Source: Combretum micranthum
Lineage: Eukaryota > Streptophyta > Magnoliopsida > Myrtales > Combretaceae
Reading direction: 5' to 3'
Assembly (NCBI GenBank): GCA_024138025.1
Contig: JAMXBD010003357.1
Coordinates: forward strand, 60,680 to 124,679
DNA: 64,000 nt
Below the pieces are notes generated by a model. That model did no database searches, was not told the DNA's origin, and worked only from the letters and a program-made list of their open reading frames with translations. The translations under genes were made by a program, and so were the position numbers. Shown here one piece after another: positions 10,801 to 24,104 of the stretch. Within the stretch, counting starts at the first letter, position 1. Each line of letters begins with the position of its first letter.

Positions 10801-12589
10801 GAAAGGTGATTGATTGAGTGATGGTAAGGGTTGAATTTATAGAGTAGGCTAATAGGTAGACTAGGTAGTATAGGTGGTACTTTTTGAATAGTAGTGAATA
10901 GTTGACAAGACAATTTAATTTCCGGTAGTAATGGAATACGAATAAAAAGGCTATAACTGTATTTTTCATAAGCCGGAAAATTATGAAAAATATATTTTTG
11001 AAATCCTTATTTTATTTCGATTCAAATGAGTATCATAAAAATTTTGAAATTCTAGTTCCGGGGCACGCTTTTCTATAATGGGTCTCGGGATGACCCGGAA
11101 TTGAAATTTTCTTAAAATCTGATCTTTTCTTGGTTTGAAATATAATCAAGAACTATATTCAAAATTAATTTTGCTTATAAAAGTTTCTTATTTGGAAACC
11201 GAGGAAAAGCCGGAATTAGGGTTTGGTCTTTCTCACAAAGCTTGAACTAAACTGATTTAGGGTTTCATTTTCTGGTTTCGAAGTTTACTTGATTACTAGG
11301 AAACCCAGGGTATAAAAATAAATAATAATAATAATAAAAATTGTGTAATGAAATAAAATGAATAGTGCAAAAGAATAATCAATTACCGGTAGAAATGAAA
11401 ATACGATAAAAAGGTTATAACTGTAACTTTTATAACCCGAAAAATTATATAACTGATATATTTAGAAATCTCGTGGAATTACGAGTCTAACGGTACTAAT
11501 GGTATATTTTTGATATCTCGAGTCCCGGGACACGCTTTTCGAAGTCTGTATCCGAACGGGTTCGAGATAGGTCAAAAATTTACCAATCTTATTTTCAAAT
11601 AAACTTATTTTACTACGAGCTATTCTACATATTTAAACTACCTTTGGCCTCTAGAGTTAGGGCGCTAGATTGCCGGACTTATACTATTGTATTCCGGTTA
11701 GGGTTTCGGATGATTTTCCGGTTTAGACCTTTGCCAAATTGGAAACTGAGATTTTTGTTTATACAACGTATTTAGTTTGAGAAATTTATTTTAAATTTTA
11801 TTTTTATAAGTATTTAATATCTCTTATTGCTTTCGGAAATCTTGAATTGAATTATTATATCCGGAGTTATATCGGTAATGGTTACCGGATATGATTTTCT
11901 TGAGTTTGAGTCAATATCGATTTTTGGAATGATTTTGGGGAAATCTTGATTCTTATAATTTGCTTTGAAAAAGGATCTTCATAGTGTTTTGTTTTCGAAT
12001 TTATTTTGCTTCGATTTAAGGTTTTATGAACAATTGTTAACTTAAGGATTATTTAATTTGTTATTTTGTTTCTTGAATTCTTCCTTCTTAAGATTACGAG
12101 ATTTCAATTTCTAACTCGTTCTATGATTCTTGGTTTGATTTGATCGTTAGGGCTTTATTGTGATTTCCGTCTCTTAGGATTATTAGTCTGGTCGTTTGGG
12201 GAATTTCCAAAGTCTATATTTTATTATTGGCAGATAAAGTTTTCTTAATCGTGCCAAAGCCTAGTTATGGAATTGGCCTTTGGTGATTTCCTGATCCTTC
12301 AAATTGTCATGTTATGATTAACTTGCTTTTTAGCAAATTATCACTGTGTTTTATTTTTATCCCGATTTTTATGAATTATAGATTAGGTAAGCAGTTTATC
12401 TTACGTAATGGTTTTTGGACTTAAGGACTTTAGTCCTTATTATTTTTTTGATTTTTCAAGACTAATGAATTCTTACTTTCGTTTATATTTCAGGACTCGT
12501 TCAAAGTTCGGTTTTAATTTGGAGTGATTTTTAGGGTTTATTTTCGAAGTTCATTTTGGAATTATTTACTGAAATTTTCGAGGCTTACA
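7830..12589 (-). repeat. Complete solo LTR, TGTAAR family, long form (TSD CATGC)
   Basis: 4760 bp from TGTCACGCCCCG to AGGCTTACA, flanked by CATGC at 7825-7829 and 12590-12594. On its own (minus) strand it starts TGTAAGCCTCG and has a type-2 U3 module (about 11380-11570), an ATAATAATAAT microsatellite (11319-11340), a type-1 module (about 10910-11100), the CT-rich leader (10560-10590 as GA on the plus strand), the conserved island (about 9080-9150) and the type-II 3' region around 8250-8650 that replaces the minisatellite of short forms. No internal coding domain. Predicted peptides inside it have no recognisable similarity. Confidence 0.85.
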
Positions 12590-12594
12590 CATGC

Positions 12595-15500
12595 CCTAAA
12601 TTGTCATGCCCTAGAGGGTATCCTAAACGTAACAACCGCCACATACCATATAAGACCTCGAATTACTAACCGAGCCCTTCGAGAGTCTTGTATAGATGTA
12701 AGGCATCCCTTTACGATAATAGAATACTCTATTCAATGGAGTTAAGAAGTTTAATATGGCATTCGATAGCAATAGACAATAAATCAAAACACATACATAA
12801 AAGTTACAAAGTTTAAGGGGCATTCCCCCGCAAAAGAATATTAAAGGTCCATTACAGTCATCTAGAGTCTTTTTGGTTTTCTGTGGAAGTCTAAACAAAA
12901 ATGAATACAACTTCTAAAGGAAATGCCTAGCTCCTGTACCTGAGCTGTAGCTTGCCTTGGCCTAAGCCAAATGAACTCATGCTGCAACAAGTAAAAACTA
13001 TAGGGGTGTAAGCTACACTAGCTTAGAGAGTGAAAACTTCTATATCGCAATTAAAACATAACATTCAAGCAAGTGATTAATCAGTCAAATGAAATGCATC
13101 AAACACGTCAATTCAACAAACATATGACCAGCCGGAAATCATGTGTGGATGGACTTACGCCCTCCATCCCGGGTTAGCAGATTAACGAATCCTGCGGTAA
13201 GACGCCATTTAGGCTCACGGTCAACCAACTCATATATTCGTTTTATGGATCACAATTAACCAACATATATTCGTTTTATGGATCACGATTAACCAACTAT
13301 ATTCGTTTTATGGATCAAGATTAACCAACTATATTCGTTTTATGGATCATGAAAAACCAACAAATGCTAATGCTCCATCCCCATCGTGATATGAATGAGT
13401 TCAAGTTTATCTTTGATGTCTAATAATCAATTATACCAATTCTTTTAAGTGATCAAGTAATACTCGCAGACAATCATTTCTAACTCTTCTATACAAACAA
13501 TGATTTATCACCCGGCTTCGATATTCTTTAAATTCAACTTCACATAACAACAGCAAACAAATATAATTCCCAAATAACCCCATCATGCATATTCATTTTT
13601 CTCTTTTTTAAGCAACTAGTGCAGACATCATTACAATCATAAGCAATAATTGAAATTGGAAGTGGTACTCACTCGACCATGGTATGCCGGTCTCTTAGTA
13701 GTAATAATCGGGTGGTAGGGATTCGTCGATCTCGGGATCACCTACCAAATAAGAATACCCTAATGAGAACTTCATCATTTAACTAGTCCAAACTATGTAT
13801 CAAAACTAAACAAAATCGTAATTCTCGCTATTTGTCGAAGTTCCAACTTAAAACGGCCATAACTTGATCATTTTAACTCGGAATTTTGTAAATTTTATAT
13901 CGATTTCTATATACTTCGAAAGATCTATCTATTTCTAATTTTATTTCCAAGTTTTGAAAACATATAGGTCATGAAAAAGAGGGATCATATCTGATTAGTA
14001 ACCTTTTCCATTTCCGGAAAATTGTTTTGCACTTGTTTAAAATGTATCTAGTTGATAATTCATGTATATATAAAATATGAATGAGTTTCTAGCATGAATG
14101 ACATGTGATGAGTCCAATGTATGCATGATCTTGATGATTTTTGATAATGAAACTTTGAGAACTCCTAAATCTCACAAGACTCCAACAATTTCTTCTTGAA
14201 AATCCATTTTTTCCAACTTTGATAGCTCACTTTCCATTTTTAGAAATGCCTAGTTATCTTAATTGAAATTGAGTCTTCATCATCTATACTATCTAAGACC
14301 TTCATTTCCACATAAAAACTTACATTTTTCACTTTGCAAGTATGTTTTTAAATAGGCTTTTCTCAAAAATCCGAATTTTAGAAAATCCACTTCTTGAATG
14401 ATTCCATTGAGAAAACTTGTATAATGCATCAAAATTTAAGGCTTTACTATATCCATTACCTAAGGACTTCATTTAACGCATAAAACATTCATTTTGAGCT
14501 TGAATACTAGGTGTTTACATAGGCATCATCCAAAATTACGAATTTTACAAGTTGAACACTAACTCAAAATTTTCCATCTTGATTCCACTGCTTGTTTTAC
14601 ACATTACTCATATCCAAACTCATTTCAACTTATAAAAATTATTACTTAATGTTACCTATTACTTATACCCTTCATTTTTCATGTAAAATATGAGTTTCAA
14701 AGTGGTTACAAGGGTTTTTAAAATAGTTCTTAAAAATCATATAAATTTTCTTTTGAACATTCTAACAAAAACCTTTTCTTTTGAGTTCCTTGTCTTATCA
14801 TCATAAAGATCTACCAACTATCACATTTATATATACAAGACTAAACCTTTTATGAACATTAATGCACGAAAACACAAAATGTCCATAAGAACATGAATGT
14901 CAAGTATCACATGAGTGTCTAAATGCTAGATCTACTACTTATAGTGCATGAAAATGAGTTTAAAGGCATGAACATGTATTTTTCATACAAGATCTCTACT
15001 TTTATATGCATGAACATAATGATACTTCAACAAAAACTCATCAAACACAAGATCTACTCTTGTGATGGCTTGATATTCATGTATTAGTGTTTTCTTATCC
15101 CTAACATTTGCTCATGGGGATTTAAAGTGAAAACACACATGAATAATCTTGCCATTACAAGATTAAGTAGTAATAAAGCTTAAAAATATCACCTAAGGAA
15201 AGATTTGATGAAGAAATGGAGAAGAAATGAACTTGAAGTGAGTGTGTGTGAGGAGGGTGTAGCTCACAACACAAAGGAGAGAAAAGAGAGAGTTTTTACT
15301 TTGTAAATTTTTTTTTGAAAGAGTAGAAATGAAGAGAGAATGAAAATGAGTTTATATATTAAGTATATTAGGGTTTGTTAGTATTAATAAAAGAATAAAA
15401 ATAAATCAAATAGAGGGCAAGGGGGAGGGGTGTTGCGCCGGCCACTAAGGAGGAAGAGAGAGAGAGTGAATTGATTTTATTTGAATTTGTAATTTGTGTA

Positions 15501-15943
15501 ATAAAATGTAATAAATGTAATAATTTAGTAAGAAACAAAAATTTCTTGGAAAAGAAAATATAATGAGTAGTTGTAAGGATGTAAGACTAGGGCATGGGTA
15601 GTGTGTAGTGTAGGTTGTACTTGTGAATAGTGGTAAATAGTAGACAAGACATCTGCTTTACCGGTAATAAAGAAAATACGAGAAAAAGGCTATAACTGTA
15701 ATTTTTATAGCCCGAAAAATTATAAAACTTATATTTTTGAAATCCTTATAAAATTTCGGTTCTAAAGAGTATTCCGGAATGTTTTTCTGAGTTTCTAGTC
15801 CCAAGGCTCGCTTTTCCGTAATGGGGCTCGGAAAAGCCCGAAATAGAAAATTTTTCGAATTTAGAACTTTCTATGGCTTGAAATATACTTTAAAACAATA
15901 TTTCACATTAAATTATTTTATAAAATTTCTTTTAATATGAAAC
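12595..15943 (-). repeat. Main body of the split reverse short-form LTR
   Basis: It continues the LTR begun at 7807. It has the type-I 3' region with four minisatellite units built on TTCGTTTTATGGATCAC (about 13235-13350), the AAGCTA/TAGCTT element (about 13010-13025), the GGGG-CATT-CCCC stem-loop (12818-12830), the conserved island (13849-13920), a GA-rich leader (15260-15470 on plus) and a type-1 U3 module (about 15655-15850). It is split at 15943 by another long LTR and finishes at 20562-20680. The summed length, about 3.49 kb, matches other short forms. Confidence 0.8.
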
Positions 15944-18900
15944 CGTCACGCCCCAAAGGATACCCTAAACGTGGCAGTCCGCCGTACATAATATTAAAGC
16001 CTAAGAATGACCACCTCAGTCATGCGAAGGATTCCATACTATGTACAAAGCATCTAACACATAAAAGAGACACATCGGAATGATACATTTTATGTTGATA
16101 CAATTGAGTAACAATGTAAAGGAAATACAATCCACTATACTTCAAATACAAAACACTATACTTCAAAATACAATTCATCAATTTCAATTACATTCTTCCC
16201 AAGACTTCACTACATAAACTATTACAAGACAAATCATAAAACCAGCTAATAACTTCAAACATTCGTATTCTTCGCCGAAATCCCGGAGTCATTCCCGGCT
16301 CCAACCAATTCAGTCCCCACTTTGCATTCTTGAAATAACCTGCTCATTTAAACAACTATTGGGGTATAAGCTACACTAGCTTAGTGAGAATTCCCTTAAT
16401 CCCGTACCATAACAAGCAAGTTATAATCAACCATATGCTATGCATGAACAAACACATGGGCAAACAATTATGTATGGGTATCCGGAACCCACACATAGAA
16501 CGGATTTACGCCCTCCGTATCTTGGGTTAGGGATGGTATTGAAGTCTACACGACCACTGCTAGTCCCTAAGCCCTCGTCTCATAGCACTCGCCTCGGCTA
16601 GGCTCACACATGGAATGCATCCTCGATGCGCCTTAGTTCCCTATGAATGAGCTCTGATCTCGGGTCTCATTATCCAAACGAGTCCTCAGACCATACCAAT
16701 CGACCTGCATAGGAGTAACATGCTACCAAATGCAATATGTTCGATGCGATGCATGATTAATTTACTTTGCTTAGGTCAAAATAGTTATACATTCTTTAGA
16801 GTGACCAGCCAGTATCATACACATAACAGAAATAATATGAGTAGTGCAGTTATCCAATCAAATCGTGGTTTCGATATGCTTTAGTATTCTTTGGCATACA
16901 TTCATCACATTCTCAACATATATCCCATCCCCATCATATCGATTTTTATCTTGTTCCTATAATTCTAATGCGAATAACTACAAGCACAACAAGGTAACAA
17001 AAAGGAGAACTCACTCGGCCATTGGATCACCGGTCTTCTAGTAATAGTAATTCGGTGGCAGGGAATCGTCGATCTCGGGATCTCCTAAAAAGGAAGAAAT
17101 ACTCTAATAAGTATTTCATCACTTAACTAATCCAAACTATCTTATCAAACTATCAAATTCGCAATTCGCGTCCTAAGCAGAAATTCCAACTTAAAACGGT
17201 CATAACTTGGTCATTTTAACTCGGAATCTCGCAAATTATATATCGATTTCTATCTACTTCAAAGATCTATCTATTTCTAATATTATTTTCAAGTTTTGAA
17301 AACTTTGAAGCTTCAAAAGGTCGGATCAGATTAGGGAAGCAACAATTTCGATTTCCAAAAATAGCTTTGTAAATGTTTGTAATGTTCCTACTATATAAAT
17401 TAGCTATACATGCAATATGAGTGATTTCCTAACATGAATGGCATGAATTTAGTTTCATGTATGCATGATCTTGATGATTTTGGTAAAAGAAAATTTGGAA
17501 CTCCTTATTTTGCAAGACTTCAACTATAACTACTTTTTGAAAAATCTAGTTTTCTAACTTTGATTATTTCCATTTGTTTTGGATTTATTACTTAAGAAAA
17601 TATAATTATTTTTGTTAAAATTGAGTCTTCATTATATATATTACTTATGAACTTTATTTCTACATAAAAATTTCCATTTTACACTTTGTAAATATGTTTT
17701 CCAATATGATTTACTCAAAAATCCGAATTTGGTAAAAATTGGTTTTTGAGTGATTCCTTTGGGAAAAACTTGTTTAAAGCATTAAAATTTAAGGCTTTAC
17801 TATATCAATTACCTAAGGACTTCATTTAACACATAAAACTTGCAATTTGAGCTGAAATACTAAGTGATTACATATGCATCATCTCCAATTACGAATTTGA
17901 CAATTTGATCACTAACTCAAATTTTTCCATTTTAATTCCATTACTTGTTTTACACCTTACTCATGGCTAAACTCATTTTAACTTGTAAAAATCATTTCTT
18001 AATGATATCTATTACCTATATACTTCATTTTTCACATAAAACATGAGTTTTGGAGTTGATACATGGGTTCTAAAAATTGGTCTTGGTTGGGATCCGAATT
18101 TACAAAATTCATTTTTGGTTATATCTTTTGATAAAATCTTTCTAAGATCATGAAAATCCATTCCTTACATATCCTATCCTAAGAGTCTTTCATTTCTTAA
18201 ATGAAAACTTCATTTTTGAGTTGGTAAACATGTTTTTAAAATAGGCCTTGGCCAAAATCCGAAAATAGAATTTTTATTTTGAAAATAACTTTTGATTCTT
18301 GTAAAAAGAAGTCTTGATGATATACATATATTAAGCCTTCATTTTCTTAGGTAAAAATTATATTTTGGCACTTGGAAAATGGTTTTTAAATATTGGTCTT
18401 GCCTAAATACGAATTTCACTATTTTTGTTCAAGTTCAAATTAAGATCTACACATAATATGAACATATATCTAAATGAAACCCATGAAAATAATCTTTAAA
18501 CTCATAGATCTAAACTTTGCTCATCAAAATTACTCAGTTATATTATCTATACCCTAAGCCCTTCATTTTAAATGAAAAATACATATTTTGAAGTTGAAAA
18601 ACCACTTTTCTAAATATGGTTCCATTTTCATCCGAATTTTCAAAAGTTGTTTTTGTTGAAAATAAAATAGATCTTGAGTTTCCTACAATTTTCCTACCAT
18701 CATCATGCTATAGCAAGTCATCCATGAACATAAAACAAAGTCTAAGGCATTTTATGAACTCAAAAGTCTGGATCTAGTTTTCTAAAGTAGTTTTAAATGC
18801 ATGAACACATGTGGATGATGGATCTATGTATAAATCATAAGAAATAACAAAAATAACAACTCAAATAACTAGATCTATGGCATAAACGAAAATCAAAGCA

Positions 18901-20556
18901 ACAAAAATTTAGATCTACAAAATATATCAACTTTAAACAAGAAAATAATTGAAATACAAGATAAAAAAGAGAAAATGAGTGTTTCATTTTTGGCATTATC
19001 ATCCTAAGCTTTTAAGCTTATGGAAGGCCATTTGATGCATGAAACCTTCATTACACTTTACCTATACCACCTATGGAAGCTTAAGAAGAAGGTTTTCTTA
19101 AGAAATCTTCAAGAAATATGTGTGGGAGCTCCAAAAAAATATAAGGGCAGCAAGGTTCCTTGCAAGAACAAGAGAGAAAGAAGAAAGAAAGAGAGGAAAA
19201 ATAGAGGAAAAGAAGGAATAAAAGAGATAGGGTTTCAAATGAATGAAAATGAATAAATGGAAGGCATTAAATGGAGAGAGAGGAGGGTATTAAATGAAAG
19301 AGAAAAAAAAAATAAAACAAGTGCAGAAATTGTGAGGTGCTGCACGTGAAATGGGGAAGAGAGAGAGAGGGTGTTTTGTTGAATTTTGACTTGAAATTAA
19401 TTTGTGTAATAAATTTGTATGTGTAGCTTCTTTAAGAAGGAGTGAAAAAAAATAATTAATTTGGTCAAAATGGAGTAAATGAAGGACAATGGCAGCCACA
19501 AATACGGTCAAAATACGTGAATATGGGCTATAATAATATTTTTATAACCCGAAAAATTCTAAAAAAATTATTTTATGAAAATAAAAATATTTTTCAAATA
19601 TTTTTCAATTATTAAATTATTTTATTTTATATTTAGTATCGGGTCTTAAACAGAATCTAATCCCATAAAGACTCGAAAAGGACTAAATTTTAGAAAAACA
19701 AAATTTTCTATAACATATAAAATATTTATCTAAAAATATAAGGCTTTATAAGAATAATAAAATTTTGTAATGAAATAAAAATGAATAGTGCAAAAGATTA
19801 ATCAATTACTAGTAATAATGGAAATACGATAAAAAGATTATAACTGTAACTTTTATAACTCGAAAAATTATATAACTGATATATTTAGAAATCTTATGAA
19901 ATTACGAGTCTAACAGTACTATTGGTATGTTTTTATATCTCGAGCCCTGGGACACGCTTTTCGAAGTCTGTATCCGAACAGGTTCGAAACAGGTCAAAAA
20001 ATTTTCAATATGATATTTTTAAACAATCTTACATTACTATGAGCTATTCTATATATTTAAACTACATCTCGACCTCTAGGGTTAGGGGCACTAGATTCTC
20101 GGACTTACACTATTGTATTTCAGTTAGAGTTTCCGGGTGATTTTCCGGTTTAGACCTTTGCCAATTTGGAAACTGATATTTATGTTCATACCACATATTT
20201 AAATTTTATTTTTGTAAGTATTTATTATCTTTTAACATTTTCGGAATTTTTGAATTGGGTTTTATTTTCGAAAGTTAATCGTTATTTACTTCTTAATAAT
20301 TTGTTTTTGAGCTTTATATTACCCGTTTTTATAAGTCGGAGTTAAATATGGAATTTTTCGTACGTAGTGGTTTTGAATTTGAAGGCCACTGAGTTCTTAT
20401 TTTATTTTTGAGGATTTTCATTTTCTCATGATTAAGAAATTTTTTGATTCATTCATGGTTTAGGACTTGTCGAAATTTGGTTTTAATTTAGAGTGATTTT
20501 TAGGGTTTATTTTCGAAGTTCATCTTGGAATTATTTACTGAAATTTTCCGGTTACA
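15944..20556 (-). repeat. Complete solo LTR, TGTAAR family, long form
   Basis: 4613 bp. It starts CGTCACGCCCC (first T changed to C) and ends GGTTACA. The flanks GAAAC (15939-15943) and TAAAC (20557-20561) are a 5-bp duplication with one mismatch. The host sequence reads ATGAAACCGAAGG in the uninterrupted copy near 51760, which supports the join. It carries the type-II 3' region (16340-16760), the conserved island (17196-17265) and two U3 modules (about 19500-19560 and 19795-19960). It is most like the long LTR split between 44614 and 53851. Confidence 0.8.
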
Positions 20557-20680
20557 TAAACCGAAGGAAAGCCGGATCTAGGGTTTCTAAGCTTCTCTCA
20601 TATGCTTGAACTAGATCGATTTGAGGTTTTGCTTTTCGGTTTCCAAGTTTACTTGACTATTAAGAAAATCGAGGATTACA
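20557..20680 (-). repeat. Last piece (5' end) of the split short-form LTR
   Basis: After the duplicated TAAAC it continues CGAAGGAAAGCCGGATCTAG and ends GAGGATTACA at 20680, the reverse complement of the LTR 5' end TGTAAACCCC with decay. With 7807-7829 and 12595-15943 this completes a short-form LTR. No convincing 5-bp duplication is seen at its outer ends (ATAGA on the left, TAAAT on the right), so its integration site has been altered. Confidence 0.65.
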
Positions 20681-21302
20681 TAAATAGTTTAATTTGACAT
20701 ACTATATGCATCAGAATATAAACCATGTGTCCACATAATTAATTACAAAAGTTCTAGGGGCATTCCCCCGCAAAATAATATCAAGTTTAATAATAGTCTT
20801 TTACAGTCATCCAATAAATAATAGGGTTTCCTGTAGAAATATACACAAAATCGAACATAAACTTCAAATGGAAACTCCTAATTCCTGTACCTGCTCGGTA
20901 GGATGCCTCGACCTTAACCATATATAGGGATACCGTAATAAGAAAAAGCTGTGGGGGCGTAAGCTATACTAGCTGAGTGAGTGAATACTTCCATAAAGAC
21001 ATTTATAACGAATCATTCAATCAAGTTAATTATTCAATCGTATGGAATGCATCAACCACATGAAAAAACAATCATATGATCAGCCAAAAATCATATGTGA
21101 ATGGATTTACGCCCTCCATTCGGGGTTAGCAGATTAACGAATACTGCGGTACTACCATTGAATTAATATGCCGTTTATAGATCATGGGTAACCAACTTAT
21201 GTCGTTCATGGATCACGATCAACCAACTTTTAGCCGTTCACAAATCACTGGTAACCAACATATGCTAATGATCCATCCCCATCATGAAGTGATTATGTCC
21301 AT
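20681..21302 (-). repeat. Reverse LTR fragment (second piece of the LTR begun at 7711)
   Basis: It contains the LTR 3' region in reverse order: the stem-loop GGGGCATTCCCC (20758-20769), AAGCTATACTAGCTGAG, CGTAAGC, and three degraded minisatellite units (about 21165-21260). It is interrupted at TCCAT (21298-21302) by a complete short LTR and resumes at 24755 in register. Confidence 0.7.
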
Positions 21303-24069
21303 TGTTATGCCCCATAGGGTACTCTATATATAACAGTCCGCCACATACCATATAAGATTCCCGAATTACCGCCTTAGTTCTTCGGGAGTCTCATATAGAT
21401 GTAAGGCGTACCTTTATGACAATAGAATACAAGTCTGAATGGAGATAAAAGCTTAACTTGGCATACATTAGCAGTAAGATATAACTCATGAAACATAGTT
21501 AAACATTACATTTACTAAGGGGCATTCCCCCGCAAAAGAATATTTAATGGCCTTATACAGTCATCCAAAGTCTTAAAAGTTTCCTATGGAAGTCTAAACA
21601 GTAAATTCAACTTCTAGGGAAAACTCCTAGCTCCTGTACCTACACAGTCGGGTCATGTTGCCTAAGCCATAAATTGGGTAGCTGCAAAAGGAATAAACTG
21701 TAGGAACATAAGCTACTAGCTTAGTGAGTGAAATCTTCCACAATAACATTTATGTCACAACAATTCAAACAAGTGATAAACAAGCAAGTGAATGCACCAA
21801 ACACATGAGAACAACATACATATGACTATCCGGAAATCATATGTGGATGGACTTGCGCCCTCTATCCCGGGTTAGCAGATTAACGAATAATGCAGAACTA
21901 ACTTTATGCCGTTTATGATTCATAGGTAACCGAACAATTATTTCGTTTCTGGATCACGATTAATCGAACAATTATTTCATTTATGGATCACGATTAACCG
22001 AACACTGCTAATGCTCCTTCCCATTATGATATGCATATGTCAAATTTGGCATTAGTCCGAATAGTCGATTAAGTCATTTTATTCAAGCGATCAAACAATT
22101 TCTCAAACAATCCATCATAACTAAACTATACAACCAGAATTTATCACCCGGTTTTGATATTCTTATTTTGAGTTCTCACATCATCACCAACATACAATTT
22201 CCCATTATTCCCCATCATACATATTCAATTCATTTGGCCTACATTCTAGTGCACTAATTATCAAGCACATACAATAAATGAATCGGGAAGAGAAACTCAC
22301 TCAGCCATGGGTTCGCCGGTCTCTAATAGTAATAGTTCGGAGGTAAGGATTCAACGTCCTCGAGTTTACCTAATAAAAAAAGAAACACCCTAATAAGTAT
22401 TCTACCATCTAAGAACACCAAAAACTCTAAGACAACTTAGTGAAATCGAAATTCGCGTCATTTCCAAAGTTTCGATTTAAAATGGCCATAACTTGGTCGT
22501 TTTAACTCGGAATTTCGCAAATTTTATATCGATTTCTATCTACTTCGAAAGAGATTTCTAAATATGAAGTTTAAATCAAGTTTGAAAATATCTAAGCCTC
22601 GCAAATGAAGGATCAGATCTGTACAGCGGTTATGTTGATTCCGAAAATGCGATTTCCATGAATGCTCTTGAGATTCCTAAGTGAAAAATGAAACCAAATG
22701 CCATGATGATGAATTTCTCTATCATGAATGTCATGATATAAACTCTTAGGTGCCTAAGTTCTTATAAATTTTTAGATTTAAAGAATTTAAATAACTTTTG
22801 TCTTAGGACACCATTTCATGCCATTGTTTAACAATTAAATTTACTACACTTGGTCATACTAACTTATTCTAAGGATTTTCCTTAGGAAAACTCTACTTTC
22901 ATTAAAGAAATTTTTACCTTACATTAGCTATATCCTAAGGCCTCTATTTCTTTAATTAAATCTTTATTTGTAAACTTTTAAGTGAGTCTTATACTAGGGT
23001 GGTTACAAAAATCCGAATTTAGCAAAATTTATTTTTAAGTTGATTCTTTTAAGAAAAATGCATTTTATACTTAGAACTTTAAGTAGTTATTTTACCTATA
23101 CCCTAAGGACTCCATTTATTAAAGAAAATACCGTTTTGAAGTTGGAAAACTAGTGTTTTCTAACCATCTCTTCATTATTACGAATTTAGCCTACAAGACT
23201 TTCAACTCAAAACTTCTATTGGACTTCATCTCTTGTTTTAAATATTTTCTTTGGTAAAAACTCATTTAAAACTCATGAAAAATCATCAAACATTATCTAT
23301 CACCTATAGGCTTCATTTTTCTTGCAAAATACATGTTTAGAAGTTGGTAAAAGGGTTTTTAAACTAGGTTTCTCAAGTCATCCGAATTTACACTAGCTCA
23401 TTTCTTGAAAAGTGTTTTCCTTTTTGGCTTCATTAATCTACCTATAGATCTATATACTAGCAAGGTTATTTACTCAAGAAAAAAGTATTGATGACTATTA
23501 ATGCACATAAACTCAAAATAAAGATGAGATCTTAAATGTCTACATGAATATGAGTGGTAAAATGATAGATCTACTATCTTAAGTGCTTAAATATGTTTTG
23601 AAAACATAAAAACTACATTTTTATGAAAGATCTTTTGTTCAAAACACTTTTAGATGAATGACCATGAAGCTCATGGCATGAAAGCTCGTTTAAATGCAAG
23701 ATCTACTTGTGATGGTTTGGTATTCTTGTATTGATATTTCCTTGTCCCTAACAAGAGCTCATGGGGACCTTTGAATGGAAATATTCAAGAATATTCTTGC
23801 CATTACAAGGATCTAAGGTAAAAGAAGTAAAGTTCTTTACTTAAAGGTAAATAGAAGGAAAATGGAGAAAAAAAATAAGTTGTGTGTGTGGGGGGAACCT
23901 TAGAGGCTCACGGCAAAGGGGTGGAGTGGGAGAGGAATTTGAGAGCTTTTACCTTTTGTAAGTTTGAAAAAGAAAAGAATGAAGTGAGAGAGAGAAAATG
24001 TAGCTTATATATGAAATGAAATTTGGTTAAATGGGATAAAATAAATAAAAAAAATTGCACAAAGGAGCT

Positions 24070-24104
<35 letters not shown>

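Noticed and set aside
10592..10969. 125-codon minus-strand frame in the long LTR 7830-12589
   Set aside because: It lies in the U3/leader of the LTR, reads through CT-rich and AT-rich sequence and is not kept open in the other long copies.
19020..19256. A 78-codon plus-strand frame whose first ~45 residues recur in a minus-strand frame at 46382-46158
   Set aside because: Both lie at the same place in two related long LTR copies and are antisense to the LTR transcript. Similarity follows from the repeat, the frames diverge after residue ~42 through frameshifts, and the composition is simply Lys/Arg/Glu-rich from a GA-rich stretch.
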